Below are positions 31,711 to 40,940 of a stretch of DNA of 64,000 nucleotides, piece after piece; position 1 is the first letter of the stretch; every line of letters starts with the position of its first letter. The notes under the pieces were generated by a model, which saw only the letters and a list, made by a program, of their open reading frames with translations, did not search any database and was not told the DNA's origin. A program made the position numbers and the translations under genes. The stretch lies in NCBI RefSeq assembly GCF_902830275.1, contig NZ_CADESW010000009.1, positions 1 through 64,000 on the forward strand, in the 5' to 3' direction. The stretch comes from Burkholderia stagnalis. Lineage in GTDB: Bacteria; Pseudomonadota; Gammaproteobacteria; Burkholderiales; Burkholderiaceae.

Positions 31711-34113
31711 TCAGGCGGACGGCTCGTCGATCGTGGGCAGCGCAACCGTCACCGCGGTGCCGACACCCACTTCGCTGTCGACCGACACGCTGCCGCCGTG
31801 GCGCGTGACGACCGTCTTCACGAATGCCATGCCGAGCCCGGAGCCCGAGATCTCGGGCCGCTCGCCGGCATGAAACCGCTTGAATCGTTCGAACAGATGC
31901 CGCTGGTCTTCCGGCGATATCCCGTAGCCCTGATCGCGAATCGTACAGGTCATCCGCTTCGCCGCGGGCTCGATCGACAGCGTACACGTGATCACGGTGT
32001 CGGTCGGACTGTACTTGACCGCGTTGTTCAGCAGGTTCACGAACGCGCGCGTGATCAACGAGCGATCCGCGCGCACCCAGCCCATCTCGCTGCCGACGTC
32101 GGTGTCGATGCGGATGCGCTTGGCCTGCGCCTGCGGCCACACCTCGTCGCTCGCATCGATCAGCACGTCGACGAAACTCGTCGCCTCGAGCTGGTACGCC
32201 TGCGATTCCGCGCGCGCAAGCTGCACGAACTCGTCGGCGAGCGACAGCGCGCGATGCGCATAACGCTCGATCCGCGCGAGCAGCCCGCGCACGTCGTCGG
32301 AGTCGACGCGCTGCCGCTCGATCTCGACGAGCGCGAGGATCGACGACTGCGGCGAGCGCATGTCGTGCGACAGCAGGTGCAGCGCCTCCTCGCGATGGCG
32401 CTCGGCCGCATGCAGCTCGGTCACGTCGACGAGGCCGGCGATCCAGCCGGTCACGCGGCCCTGCGCGTTCGTGCACGGCGCGTAGCGTAGCAGATGGTCG
32501 AGGCCGTCGCGATCGCGCACCTCGATGCCCCGCTCCATCGCATCGTGCTCGGCCGCGAGCGTCGGGTCGAGCGCGTCCGGCCAGTGCTGGCGCATCGCGG
32601 CGTCGTGTTCGGCATTGCCGTCGACCGTCTTCACGAAGGTCAGCTCGCCGAGCGCGGCGCGCAGCGGCGCGCCTTCCGGCAGCGGCAGCGCGAGCCGCGC
32701 CGAGTAGCGCTTCGCCGCGTGATTCGCGATCAGCACGGTGCCGGCCAGGTCGGTGACGAAGATCGGCTCGGGCATGCTGTCGAGGCTGTCCCACACGAAC
32801 CGCTTCATGTCCTGCACGCGCTGCGCGGCCTGCGCCATCAGCGCCATCTGCCGTTCGAGCACGTCGCCGCCGACGCTGCGCGTGTGCGGCGCTTCCGGCA
32901 GCAGGTGCGGCTCGTCGGCGAGCCGCTCCAGCTCGCGGCGCAGGTGCGCCATCGTCATCTCGAGCCGCCGCCAGTTCCAGATCGGATACACGGCGATCAG
33001 CCCGAAGATCGCCGGCGCGGGCGACAGCCACAGCCGCGCTTCGTACAGCAGCGCCGCGCTCGCGCACACCGACAGCGCGGCGAGGCCCAGCGTCAGCAGC
33101 AGCGCGCGCCGCGGCGACAGCATCAGGAAGCCGGCCAGCAGCACCGCGAGCGGCAGCAGCGACGCGGCGAGCAGCCCGGCGCGCGACACCGGCGAGATGG
33201 CCCGGCCGGTGGTCAGCATGTCGAGCACGCCGGCGTGGATGTAGACGCCCGCGAGCGGGCCGAAGTCGCCCGACACGGGCGTCGCGAAGCGGTCGTACAG
33301 CCCGGACGCGGTCACGCCGACGACGACGATCTTGCCGCGCAGCGCGCCGGACGGCACACGGCCGGCGAGCACGTCGTCGAACGACAGCGTCGGGTACGCG
33401 GGCGTGTTGCGGTTGAACGGGATCAGATAGCGGCCCTCGCCGCGCGCATCGCGCGACAGGTCGTGCGCGCCGGCGCCCGGCGCGCCGGCGCCCGGCGCGC
33501 CGCCGGCCGGATGCAGCTTGCCGGCGCGAATCGCGTCGAACACCGGCACCATCAGCTGCGGCCAGCGCGTGCGGCCGTCGCTTTCGTACAGCGCGACGCT
33601 GCGCACGATGCCGTCGGGATCGACTTCGAGATTGATGTGGCCGAGGCCCGCGGCGCGCGCCGCGAGCTCGGGCACCGGCGGATCGACGGTGCGCGTGCCG
33701 TCCGGCCCCTCGGGGCTCAGCAGGATCGGCATGAAGGTCGGCACCCGGCCGAGCCCGGCCGCGAATTGCCGGTCATCCGGCGACGGCTCGGTGAACAGCA
33801 CGTCGTAGACCACGGCAGCCGGCTGCGCGCGCGACAGCGCGTCGAGCAGCCGCGCGTGCACGCTGCGCGGCCACGGCCAGCGGCCGAGCGTCGCCACGCT
33901 CTGGTTGTCGATGTCGACGACGACGATATCGGGCGACAGCGGCAGGCTGCGCAGCATCAGCAGCCGGTCGTAGACCAAACCGTCGACGCTCGTCGACGCG
34001 CGGCCGAGCACGCACGCGACGATCACCGCGATGCCGAGACAGCCGATCGCGATCCATTCGACGAGGAAGCGGCGGCCGAGGCGCCGCCGCGGGGACACGG
34101 ATTCGGGTTTCAT
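31711..34113 (-). CDS. CHASE2-domain sensor histidine kinase
   Basis: 800 residues. The first membrane helix is at about 18-38, followed by an extracytoplasmic CHASE2 domain (VVVDIDNQSVATLGRWPWPR near 65, ending near 310). Three C-terminal helices of that module lie at about 315-385. A PAS-like segment (about 435-560) precedes the kinase core, with the phosphoacceptor histidine in LSHDMRSPQSS near residue 583, the N box LLNNAVKYSP and the G boxes IRDQGYGIS and GSGLGMAFVKTV. The N-to-C order CHASE2-TM-PAS-HisKA-HATPase is complete. It starts 10 bases after the FecR/LysM gene, which follows an OmpR-type regulator, so these three are one operon and probably one pathway. Confidence 0.88.
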   Translation of the reverse strand: MKPESVSPRRRLGRRFLVEWIAIGCLGIAVIVACVLGRASTSVDGLVYDRLLMLRSLPLSPDIVVVDIDNQSVATLGRWPWPRSVHARLLDALSRAQPAAVVYDVLFTEPSPDDRQFAAGLGRVPTFMPILLSPEGPDGTRTVDPPVPELAARAAGLGHINLEVDPDGIVRSVALYESDGRTRWPQLMVPVFDAIRAGKLHPAGGAPGAGAPGAGAHDLSRDARGEGRYLIPFNRNTPAYPTLSFDDVLAGRVPSGALRGKIVVVGVTASGLYDRFATPVSGDFGPLAGVYIHAGVLDMLTTGRAISPVSRAGLLAASLLPLAVLLAGFLMLSPRRALLLTLGLAALSVCASAALLYEARLWLSPAPAIFGLIAVYPIWNWRRLEMTMAHLRRELERLADEPHLLPEAPHTRSVGGDVLERQMALMAQAAQRVQDMKRFVWDSLDSMPEPIFVTDLAGTVLIANHAAKRYSARLALPLPEGAPLRAALGELTFVKTVDGNAEHDAAMRQHWPDALDPTLAAEHDAMERGIEVRDRDGLDHLLRYAPCTNAQGRVTGWIAGLVDVTELHAAERHREEALHLLSHDMRSPQSSILALVEIERQRVDSDDVRGLLARIERYAHRALSLADEFVQLARAESQAYQLEATSFVDVLIDASDEVWPQAQAKRIRIDTDVGSEMGWVRADRSLITRAFVNLLNNAVKYSPTDTVITCTLSIEPAAKRMTCTIRDQGYGISPEDQRHLFERFKRFHAGERPEISGSGLGMAFVKTVVTRHGGSVSVDSEVGVGTAVTVALPTIDEPSA

Positions 34114-34123
34114 GCGTCGCGGG

Positions 34124-35482
34124 TCAGCGCGACAACGTGAATGCGCCGACCGGACTCGTCTTCTCGTAGAAGCGGCCGCCGTCGAATTCCTCGACGGTCA
34201 CCGCCCAGAAATACTCGCCCGGCGGCAGGTTCGCGACGACGATCTGCCGCGCCGTCAGGCCAACCTGGTCGACCACCGGCGCGCTCAGGTCCTTCGAGCG
34301 CGACAGCACGAAGCGGTAGCGCGCGTTCGCCCCCGCGCCGTTCGGCGACCAGCGGAACTCGTAGCCGTCGGGGCCGGGCGCTGCCGTCGCGTCGAGGCCC
34401 ATCAGGCGCCGCTCGAACGCATAGGTGCGCGGCCGCCCTTCCAGGCCGTTCTCGTCGAGCGCGGCGATCCGCACGAAGTACTTGCCGTTCGGCACGCCGC
34501 GGAACACCGCGCGCGGCGCGTCGGTGCGGGTCTCGCTGAACAGGTCGAGCAGCCCGGCGTCATGCGCCAGCTGCACGTGATAGCCGCGCGCCAGCGCGAG
34601 CGGCACGACGTCGAACGCGACGTCGGCCTCGTCCTGCACCTTGGCCGGCGCCGCGAGCGCGGGCGCGGGCAGCAGCTGGACCGGCGCGCCGACCGCGCCC
34701 GACGAGGTCGCGACGCTGCCATAGTTCGCGGGCACGAGCGTCGCGTCCGCCGGACGCTGGCCGCGCGCGACGCCCACGGCGCCGTCGAGCACCTCGACGC
34801 GCGTCGTCGCCTTGCCGGCGGCATCGTAATTGACCCGGAAGCGCGTGCCGCGCACGCCCGCCACGACCGACGGCGAGCGGATCTGGAAGCGATCGTCGCG
34901 CTTCTTCAGGTGCGTGACTTCACTGTCGACCGTGCCGCGCGTCAGCTCGAACTCGCGGTCGAGGGTGCCGGTCAGCACGGTGCGGCGCAGCGTCTTCAGG
35001 TCGAGCTGGCTGTCGGGCGGCAGGCTCATGTGCGTGCCGTCGGCGAGCTCGAGCGTCACGAAGCCGTTCGCACCGGTACGCACGCGGTCGCCTTCGGTCA
35101 GCGTCGCATCGACCGCGAGCGGCGCATAAGCGTCGCCGGACCCGCGCTCGGCCGGCCCCTGCACCGCGACCACGCGGGCGGACAGCCGCTCCTTGCGCAG
35201 CCGCGCGACCGGCAGCTTCAGCGCGATGCCGGGCTGCAGGCGCTTCGGCGCGGGCACGCCGTTCATCTGTGCAAGCACTTGCCAGTCGTCCGGGCCCTGC
35301 AGGTAGCGTTCGGCGACGTCGTACAGCGTGTCGCCGGCGCGGGTCGTATAGACGACCGTCTTGCCGGCCGCGCGGGCCGGCGGTTTCGCGTGCGCCGGCT
35401 GGGCCGCGACGACGGCGGCCAGCAGGCACGCGCCGCAACCCGCCGTGCGTAGCGTACGGAACGTGCGTCGGCCGATCTCCAT
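34124..35482 (-). CDS. Secreted LysM-FecR domain protein
   Basis: 452 residues. A signal peptide ends near AAQPAHA (residue 32). A LysM fold spans about 43-91 (VVYTTRAGDTLYDVAERYL), a peptidoglycan-binding module. A FecR domain follows at about 128-218 (GDRVRTGANGFVTLELADGT, then VVAGVRGTRFRVNY). The C-terminal half includes fibronectin-like repeats, for example YEFRWSPNGAGANARYRFVL. Classical FecR proteins are anti-sigma regulators in the inner membrane; here there is no sigma factor and no cytoplasmic domain, so the domain is probably a structural or sensing unit in the periplasm. GGAG precedes the ATG. Two bases separate it from the regulator gene, ten from the kinase gene. Confidence 0.82.
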   Translation of the reverse strand: MEIGRRTFRTLRTAGCGACLLAAVVAAQPAHAKPPARAAGKTVVYTTRAGDTLYDVAERYLQGPDDWQVLAQMNGVPAPKRLQPGIALKLPVARLRKERLSARVVAVQGPAERGSGDAYAPLAVDATLTEGDRVRTGANGFVTLELADGTHMSLPPDSQLDLKTLRRTVLTGTLDREFELTRGTVDSEVTHLKKRDDRFQIRSPSVVAGVRGTRFRVNYDAAGKATTRVEVLDGAVGVARGQRPADATLVPANYGSVATSSGAVGAPVQLLPAPALAAPAKVQDEADVAFDVVPLALARGYHVQLAHDAGLLDLFSETRTDAPRAVFRGVPNGKYFVRIAALDENGLEGRPRTYAFERRLMGLDATAAPGPDGYEFRWSPNGAGANARYRFVLSRSKDLSAPVVDQVGLTARQIVVANLPPGEYFWAVTVEEFDGGRFYEKTSPVGAFTLSR

Positions 35483-35484
35483 GC

Positions 35485-36189
35485 TCACTCCGGTTCCCCT
35501 TGGCCGACCCGTTCGAGCCGGTAGCCATAGCCATAGATCGGCGCGAGCCGGTAGCCGTTCTCCGGGCGCAGGCCGAGCTTCGTGCGCAGCATCGAGATGT
35601 GCGTATCCATCGTGCGCGACGGGATGTCGGTCGCCTGTTTCCACACGAGGTCGAGAATGTGCGCGCGCGACAGCGGCCGGTCGAGGTGCTGGAACAGCAG
35701 CAGCGCGAGCTCGAATTCCTTCTGCGTGAGGCTCACCGGCTTGTCGCCGACGTACGCCTGCTTCAGGTTCACGTCGAAGCGGAACTGGTCGAATTCGCGC
35801 ACCGCCGCCTCGGGGTTGACCGGATACGCGCGGCGCAGCAGCGAGCCGATGCGCGCGCGCAGGATCGGGCCGGACACCGGCTTGACGACGTAGTCGTCCG
35901 CGCCGGCGTTGAGGATCTGCGTGATCCCGGCTTCGTCGTCGCGGCTCGTCATGAAGATGATCGGCAGGCTGTGCTCGGTCTGATTGGCACGCACCCACTT
36001 CAGCACCTCCTCGCCGGACATGTCGGGCACGTTCCAGTCGAGCACCAGCAGATCGAAGGTTTCGCGCTGCAGGCGCTTCTTCAGCGCCTTGCCTTCCTTG
36101 AAGGCGTAGCAGGTATGGCCCGCGGCCGTCAGCGTTTGACTGACGAAGTCGGTTTGGGCCGGATCGTCATCCAGTACAGCAATTCTCAT
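35485..36189 (-). CDS. OmpR-family response regulator
   Basis: 234 residues. A receiver domain (1-120) has the acidic pair in VLDDDP, phosphoacceptor Asp51 in LLVLDWNVPDM and the conserved lysine in DYVVKPVSG. A winged-helix DNA-binding domain fills the rest (SLTQKEFELALLLFQHLD, then YRLAPIYGYGYRLE). Start MRIAVLDDD with GCGGGG upstream; an eight-residue upstream extension is rejected. It is the first gene of the operon with the LysM-FecR protein and CHASE2 kinase, which is its evident cognate sensor. Targets unknown; self-regulation of the operon is possible. Confidence 0.9.
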   Translation of the reverse strand: MRIAVLDDDPAQTDFVSQTLTAAGHTCYAFKEGKALKKRLQRETFDLLVLDWNVPDMSGEEVLKWVRANQTEHSLPIIFMTSRDDEAGITQILNAGADDYVVKPVSGPILRARIGSLLRRAYPVNPEAAVREFDQFRFDVNLKQAYVGDKPVSLTQKEFELALLLFQHLDRPLSRAHILDLVWKQATDIPSRTMDTHISMLRTKLGLRPENGYRLAPIYGYGYRLERVGQGEPE

Positions 36190-36465
36190 AGCACCCCGCA
36201 AAACGAAATCCATTCGTCCAGTTCAGCTCCTCGCACTCCCCGCGGCGCCGCCTGCGGCAGGCGCGCCGGCATTGCATCTCGCCGGCCGGCGAGCCATGCA
36301 TCCATTGGCGCGCCGCGCGCACGAACGAATGGACCCCGCATATATCTCAAAAACGGGGCGCGGACGAACCGGCGATTCCACCATAGTAGTATGAAAATCG
36401 CCAAGGATTTGCGCGGACGGTCGACCTTTCTTCGAATAATCCTTCCCGAAACACGTGCCGCACGG

Positions 36466-36867
36466 TTAATCGATCTGCGCGGCATCCATCCGCTGCGCGT
36501 CGGCCATCGCCGGGTGCCGCAGCTCCGGCTGCCGCAGCATCCGCAGCAGTTGCCCGCGCACCCGCTCCCACGCGGCGCCCGCATAATCGGGCTGGCTCGC
36601 CGCCCACGCGTGGGCCAGGTCGAACACGCGCTCGACGGTCGCCGCGCAATGCGTGATGCCCGGCGCCCCGTCCGGCACGGTTTCGCGCAGCCATTCGGCG
36701 AGCCACGGCATCTCCGCCGCGACCGAATCCGCATATGCTTCGAGCGCGGCGCGCGCGTGACGGTCCCGCTGCGGGTCGAGCTCGACGCGGCTCGCCCCCG
36801 GTGTGCGCGCAGTCGCGATGTGTTCCGCTTCCGACGGACTGCGATTGGTCCCCGGTCTGAAGGGCAT
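36466..36867 (-). CDS. Hypothetical protein, 133 residues
   Basis: GGGGAAAGGAC immediately precedes the ATG, a good ribosome site. The N-terminal 35 residues look disordered. The remainder is predicted helical and rich in Trp and Ala (MPWLAEWLRETVPDG, then AWERVRGQLLRMLRQPELRH). No signal peptide or membrane segment is seen and I recognise no family. The Trp content and helix amphipathicity argue for a folded product. It stands alone, 276 bases upstream of the response-regulator operon on the same strand. Confidence 0.6.
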   Translation of the reverse strand: MPFRPGTNRSPSEAEHIATARTPGASRVELDPQRDRHARAALEAYADSVAAEMPWLAEWLRETVPDGAPGITHCAATVERVFDLAHAWAASQPDYAGAAWERVRGQLLRMLRQPELRHPAMADAQRMDAAQID

Positions 36868-37063
36868 GTCCTTTCCCCGTGTACGACGGTAGCGTCAGGC
36901 ATGGCCCCCGTGCCTACCTCGAATCGACGTACCGTGGCCGGCGCGTCCATTGAGCGCGGACGACCGGCCGGGTCAGTATACGCAGCCGTCGGCGAAGCGA
37001 GGTTTAAGAATTGTCAGAGCGGGGCCCCGCCCTTGCCGGGCGGCAGGTGGCGCGCAGCGCCCG

Positions 37064-37291
37064 TCAACGGCGGCGCATCAGGAACACGAAGGTCTTGTCC
37101 TGGGTCGACGATTCGACGATCTCGTTGCCCGTCTGTTTCGCGAACGCGGCGAAATCGCGCTGCGAGCCGGGATCGGTCGCGAGCACCTTGAGGATCTGCC
37201 CGCTTTCCATGTCTGCGAGCGCTTTTTTCGCCCGCAGGATCGGCAGCGGGCAATTGAGCCCGCGCGCGTCCACTTCCTTGTGAATCTGCAT
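37064..37291 (-). CDS. tusA: TusA-family sulfurtransferase
   Basis: 75 residues, the typical length. The active-site cysteine is Cys14 in DARGLNCPLPILRAKKAL, with the CPxP motif followed by the conserved helix. TusA accepts sulfur as a persulfide and passes it on for tRNA 2-thiouridine, molybdenum cofactor or other sulfur pathways. The C terminus FVFLMRRR completes the beta-alpha-beta fold. It is not next to other tus genes, as is usual for stand-alone TusA in Betaproteobacteria. Confidence 0.9.
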   Translation of the reverse strand: MQIHKEVDARGLNCPLPILRAKKALADMESGQILKVLATDPGSQRDFAAFAKQTGNEIVESSTQDKTFVFLMRRR

Positions 37292-37397
37292 CGGCTTTCG
37301 ACCTTCGAATGACGCGCCGCATGCGGCGCTGGGGAAGCGAGGATTTTACCGCAGCGCCGCCGTGCCTGCCGCGCATGCCGCCCGCCGGGGCCGCGGC

Positions 37398-38333
37398 TCA
37401 TCCGCGCGAAAACCCGCCGGCGAGCTGCGTGCGCAGGTACTTCACCAGCACGCGCACCGTATTCGGCACGACCGGGCTGTACGGCCGGATCGCGAAGATG
37501 TGGTCGCCGAACGCGCCCGACGGGCGCCAGCCGTCGAGCAGCGTGACGAGATGGCCGGCATCGATGTCCCGCTGCGCGGAGAAATCCGGCAGCAGCGCGA
37601 TGCCGAGCCCGCCGAGCGCGGCTTCGCGCATCGCTTCGCTGTTGTTGGCCGCGAAGCTGCCGCGCACCGGCACGCTCACGCGGCTGCGGCGCCGGTCGTG
37701 CGGCTCGAAGCTCCAGGCCGCCGGCTCGCTGCCGCGCAGGTAGCACAGGCAGTCGTGCTCGGCCAGCTCGGCCGGATGCGCGGGCGTGCCGCGCGCGTCG
37801 AGGTACGCGCGGCTCGCGACGAGCAGCGAGCGCGTGTCGCACAGCTTCCAGGCCACGTGCGTCTGCGGCGCGGTGGTCGCATGGCGGATCGCGAGATCGA
37901 AGCCCTCCTGCGTGAGCGAGTACAGCCGGTCCGACAGATCCAGCTCGATCCGCACCGCCGGATACTGCCGGATGAAATCCGGGATGCGCGGCACGATCTG
38001 CTGCCGCCCCAGCGCGACCGGCGCCGTCACGCGCACCAGGCCGCGCGGCTCGCCCGCCATCTCCTTCACGCGCGCGAAGTTCAGCCCGATCGTTTCGTAG
38101 GCCTCGCGCGTGCTGTCGACGAGGGTCTGGCCGGCCTCGGTGAGACGCACGCTGCGCGTCGTGCGGCGCACGAGCGGCACGCCCGCGGCCTTCTCGAGAT
38201 CGGCGATGCGCTGGCTCATCGCGGCCTTGCTGATCCCCAGCCGCTGCGCGGCGGCCGTGAAGCTGCCGCTCGCGGCGAGCACCGTCAGCGAGTGGATGTG
38301 CGGCCAGAGCGCCTGGACATTTTGCTGATTCAT
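37398..38333 (-). CDS. LysR-family regulator divergent from mmsA
   Basis: 311 residues. The DNA-binding helices are AASGSFTAAAQRLGISKAAM and SQRIADLEKAAGVPLVRRTT. The effector domain has the RVTAPVALGRQQIVP segment common to the CrgA/AaeR-like branch. No strong Shine-Dalgarno precedes the ATG at 38333; the family start fits. The 117-base gap to mmsA contains a 14-base perfect palindrome. The regulator probably controls mmsA (inference); the effector might be a branched-chain or inositol breakdown product. Confidence 0.87.
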   Translation of the reverse strand: MNQQNVQALWPHIHSLTVLAASGSFTAAAQRLGISKAAMSQRIADLEKAAGVPLVRRTTRSVRLTEAGQTLVDSTREAYETIGLNFARVKEMAGEPRGLVRVTAPVALGRQQIVPRIPDFIRQYPAVRIELDLSDRLYSLTQEGFDLAIRHATTAPQTHVAWKLCDTRSLLVASRAYLDARGTPAHPAELAEHDCLCYLRGSEPAAWSFEPHDRRRSRVSVPVRGSFAANNSEAMREAALGGLGIALLPDFSAQRDIDAGHLVTLLDGWRPSGAFGDHIFAIRPYSPVVPNTVRVLVKYLRTQLAGGFSRG

Positions 38334-38343
38334 GCAGCGATTA

Positions 38344-38357
38344 TTCAGAATTCTGAA
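38344..38357. promoter_or_regulatory. Perfect 14-base palindrome in the lysR-mmsA control region
   Basis: TTCAGAATTCTGAA reads the same on both strands, 10 bases from the lysR start and 93 before mmsA. LysR proteins bind dyad sites with a T-N11-A core; this one fits as T-N12-A at its ends, and its placement suggests autoregulation. Confidence 0.55.
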
Positions 38358-38450
38358 CAGTGAATCAATCTGAACGGCCTTCTCCGCCCCCGTGCGATTG
38401 CCTAGACTGCAGCTTCCCCCACCCCACCAGATCAGACCAGGAGGAGACGG

Positions 38451-39971
38451 ATGAATCCGGTACCCGCGTTCACTTCGGCCGACGACGTCGGCCACTATGT
38501 CGGCGGCGCACCGCTGGCCGGCCGCAGCGGCCGCTTCCAGGACGTATTCAACCCCGCGCTCGGCAGCGCGGCCCGCCGCGTCGCGCTCGCCGACGAGGAC
38601 GAGGTGCAGCAGGCCGTCGCGGCCGCCCACGCTGCGTTCCCCGCGTGGGCGGCCACGCCGCCGATCCGGCGCGCGCGCGTGATGCACCGCTTCCTGCAAT
38701 TGATGAACGAGCACCGCGATACGCTCGCGGCAATCATCACGGCCGAGCACGGCAAGGTGTTTTCCGATGCGCAGGGCGAAGTCGCGCGCGGCATCGACAT
38801 CGTCGAGTTCGCATGCGGGATCCCGCAACTGCTGAAGGGCGACTTCACCGACCAGGTCAGCACCGGCATCGACAACTGGACGATGCGCGAGCCGCTCGGC
38901 GTGGTCGCCGGCATCACGCCGTTCAATTTCCCGTGCATGGTGCCGTGCTGGATGTTCCCGGTCGCGATCGCGGCGGGCAACACGTTCGTGCTCAAGCCGA
39001 GCGAACGCGACCCGTCGGCGTCGCTGTTCATCGCCGACCTGCTCGCGCAGGCCGGCCTGCCGGCCGGCGTGTTCAACGTCGTGCAGGGCGACAAGCGCGC
39101 CGTCGACGCGCTGCTCGAACACCCGGACGTGCAGGCGGTCAGCTTCGTCGGCTCGACGCCGATCGCCGCCTACGTGCAGCAGCGCGGCGTGCAGTTCGGC
39201 AAGCGCGTGCAGGCGCTCGGCGGCGCGAAGAACCACCTGGTCGTAATGCCCGACGCGAACCTCGACCAGGCGGTCGACGCGCTGATCGGCGCGGCGTACG
39301 GCTCGGCGGGCGAACGCTGCATGGCGATCAGCATCGCGGTGCTGGTCGGCGACGTGGCCGAGCGCATCGTGCCGGCGCTGGCCGAGCGCGCGCGCAAGCT
39401 CGTGATCGGCGACGGCATGATGCCCGAGGCCGAGATGGGCCCGATCGTCACGCGCGAAGCATTGCAGCGGATCGAAGGCTACGTGGAACTCGGCGTCGCG
39501 GAAGGCGCGCAGCTGGTGGTCGACGGCCGCGGCCTGCGCGTGCCGGGCCGCGAGGCCGGCTTCTTCACCGGCGGCACGCTGTTCGACCACGTCACGCCCG
39601 ACATGCGGATCTACCAGGAAGAAATCTTCGGGCCGGTGCTCGGCTGCGTGCGCGTGAAGGATTTCGGCGAGGCCGTGTCGCTGATCAACGCGCACGAGTA
39701 CGGCAACGGCGTGTCGTGCTTCACCAGCGACGGCGGCATCGCGCGCGAATTCGCGCGCCGCATCCAGGTCGGCATGGTCGGGATCAACGTGCCGATTCCC
39801 GTGCCGATGGCCTGGCATGGCTTCGGCGGCTGGAAGAAGAGCCTGTTCGGCGACATGCATGCGTACGGCGAGGAAGGCGTGCGCTTCTACACGCGGCAGA
39901 AGTCGATCATGCAGCGCTGGGCGTCGAGCATCGGCAAGGGCGCCGAGTTCGCGATGCCGACCGCGAAATGA
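38451..39971 (+). CDS. mmsA: CoA-acylating methylmalonate/malonate-semialdehyde dehydrogenase
   Basis: 506 residues. The NAD-binding segment [19 protein letters not shown] and the catalytic cysteine in [16 protein letters not shown] are the MmsA/IolA hallmarks; other aldehyde dehydrogenases lack that CMAIS context. It oxidises methylmalonate semialdehyde to propionyl-CoA (valine, thymine) or malonate semialdehyde to acetyl-CoA (last step of inositol catabolism). A complete iol gene set starts 79 bases downstream on the other strand, so it may serve as IolA. However, its control region carries the LysR palindrome and no GGAA-N6-TTCC site, so it may be independently regulated. GGAGGAG lies just before the ATG. 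Confidence 0.93.
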   Translation: MNPVPAFTSADDVGHYVGGAPLAGRSGRFQDVFNPALGSAARRVALADEDEVQQAVAAAHAAFPAWAATPPIRRARVMHRFLQLMNEHRDTLAAIITAEHGKVFSDAQGEVARGIDIVEFACGIPQLLKGDFTDQVSTGIDNWTMREPLGVVAGITPFNFPCMVPCWMFPVAIAAGNTFVLKPSERDPSASLFIADLLAQAGLPAGVFNVVQGDKRAVDALLEHPDVQAVSFVGSTPIAAYVQQRGVQFGKRVQALGGAKNHLVVMPDANLDQAVDALIGAAYGSAGERCMAISIAVLVGDVAERIVPALAERARKLVIGDGMMPEAEMGPIVTREALQRIEGYVELGVAEGAQLVVDGRGLRVPGREAGFFTGGTLFDHVTPDMRIYQEEIFGPVLGCVRVKDFGEAVSLINAHEYGNGVSCFTSDGGIAREFARRIQVGMVGINVPIPVPMAWHGFGGWKKSLFGDMHAYGEEGVRFYTRQKSIMQRWASSIGKGAEFAMPTAK

Positions 39972-40049
39972 CGCACTGCCCGGCCCGGTGCGCAGCGGTA
40001 TCGCGCGCCGGCGCCGGGCGCCGGTCTTGGGAATCGGCCGCGCGGCCGC

Positions 40050-40940
40050 TCAGGTCGTCGCTTTCGTATCGCGCGAGCCGCCGGGCGTGGTCGGCAGATA
40101 CGACAGCTCGAGCCGGTACGCCAGCGCGACGAACAGGCTTTGCGCGAGGCCCATCGTCGCGGTCAGCGCGCGAAAGCCGAAGGTTGCGCTGTCCTGCACC
40201 ACCAGCGTCGCCTCCGCGTCGCGCGCGAGCGGGCTCATGCGGCTGTCGGTGATCGCGATCAGGCGCGCGCCGCGCTGCGCGGCCTCCTGCGCGACCTGCA
40301 CCGTCTCTTCCGCATACGGCATGAACGAAATCGCGATCAGCACGTCGCCGGCCCGCACCGAGCGGATCTGCCCGAGCTGCATGCTGCCGAGCGCGCTGAA
40401 CAGCCCGATGCGCTTGTCGGTGTGCTGCAGCGCGTAATCGAGGTACACGGCGATCGGAAACGCGCGCCGGGAGCCGGCGATCCAGATCGCCTGGGTTTGC
40501 GCCAGCATGTCGACGGCTTGCGCGAACGCCGTCGGATCCAGCGTCTGGTGCAGCTGCTGCATGCCGGCGATGCTGCCCTTGATGAACTCGTCGACGATCT
40601 GCCCGGGCTGCAGGCTCGACGAACCCGACTCGATCACGTCGCGCAGCCGCAGGTTGTAGGCGCGCCCCGGCGCGATCTGCTGCGCGAGCCCGTCGCGGAA
40701 CAGCCGCTGCATTTCGGAGAACCCGGAGAAGCCGAAATGCTTCGCGAAGCGCACCACCGCGGACGGCTGCACCCCGCATTGCTCGGCGAGCGACTGGATG
40801 CCTTCGAGGCCAAGCTGGTCCCGCTGCGTCTCGACATGGCGCGCGATCACCTTCAGGCGATTGCTCAGCCCGTCGTACTCCTGCGTCAGACGCTGCAGGA
40901 ACTGCTCGACGGTGGCGGGAGGTTTCTCGGATGAACTCAT
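40050..40940 (-). CDS. RpiR/MurR-family regulator, likely IolR-type
   Basis: 296 residues. The N-terminal RpiR helix-turn-helix domain (about 8-85) contains GLEGIQSLAEQCGVQPSAVV and RFAKHFGFSGFSEMQRLF. The SIS sugar-isomerase domain (about 130-260) contains IWIAGSRRAFPIAVYLDYAL and AISFMPYAEETVQVA. SIS domains bind phosphosugars; in Alphaproteobacteria an RpiR protein (IolR) represses the inositol genes. This gene sits at the end of the inositol locus and a GGAA-N6-TTCC site lies in its own upstream region, so it is the best candidate repressor. The Shine-Dalgarno is weak. Start at 40940 is chosen over a longer frame that crosses the operator. Confidence 0.87.
   Translation of the reverse strand: MSSSEKPPATVEQFLQRLTQEYDGLSNRLKVIARHVETQRDQLGLEGIQSLAEQCGVQPSAVVRFAKHFGFSGFSEMQRLFRDGLAQQIAPGRAYNLRLRDVIESGSSSLQPGQIVDEFIKGSIAGMQQLHQTLDPTAFAQAVDMLAQTQAIWIAGSRRAFPIAVYLDYALQHTDKRIGLFSALGSMQLGQIRSVRAGDVLIAISFMPYAEETVQVAQEAAQRGARLIAITDSRMSPLARDAEATLVVQDSATFGFRALTATMGLAQSLFVALAYRLELSYLPTTPGGSRDTKATT

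Noticed and set aside
36190..36465. Promoter of the response-regulator operon
   Set aside because: A TACTAT box (36383-36388, minus strand) is present, but it has no matching -35 and is nearly 200 bases from the start codon, so I did not list it as a feature.
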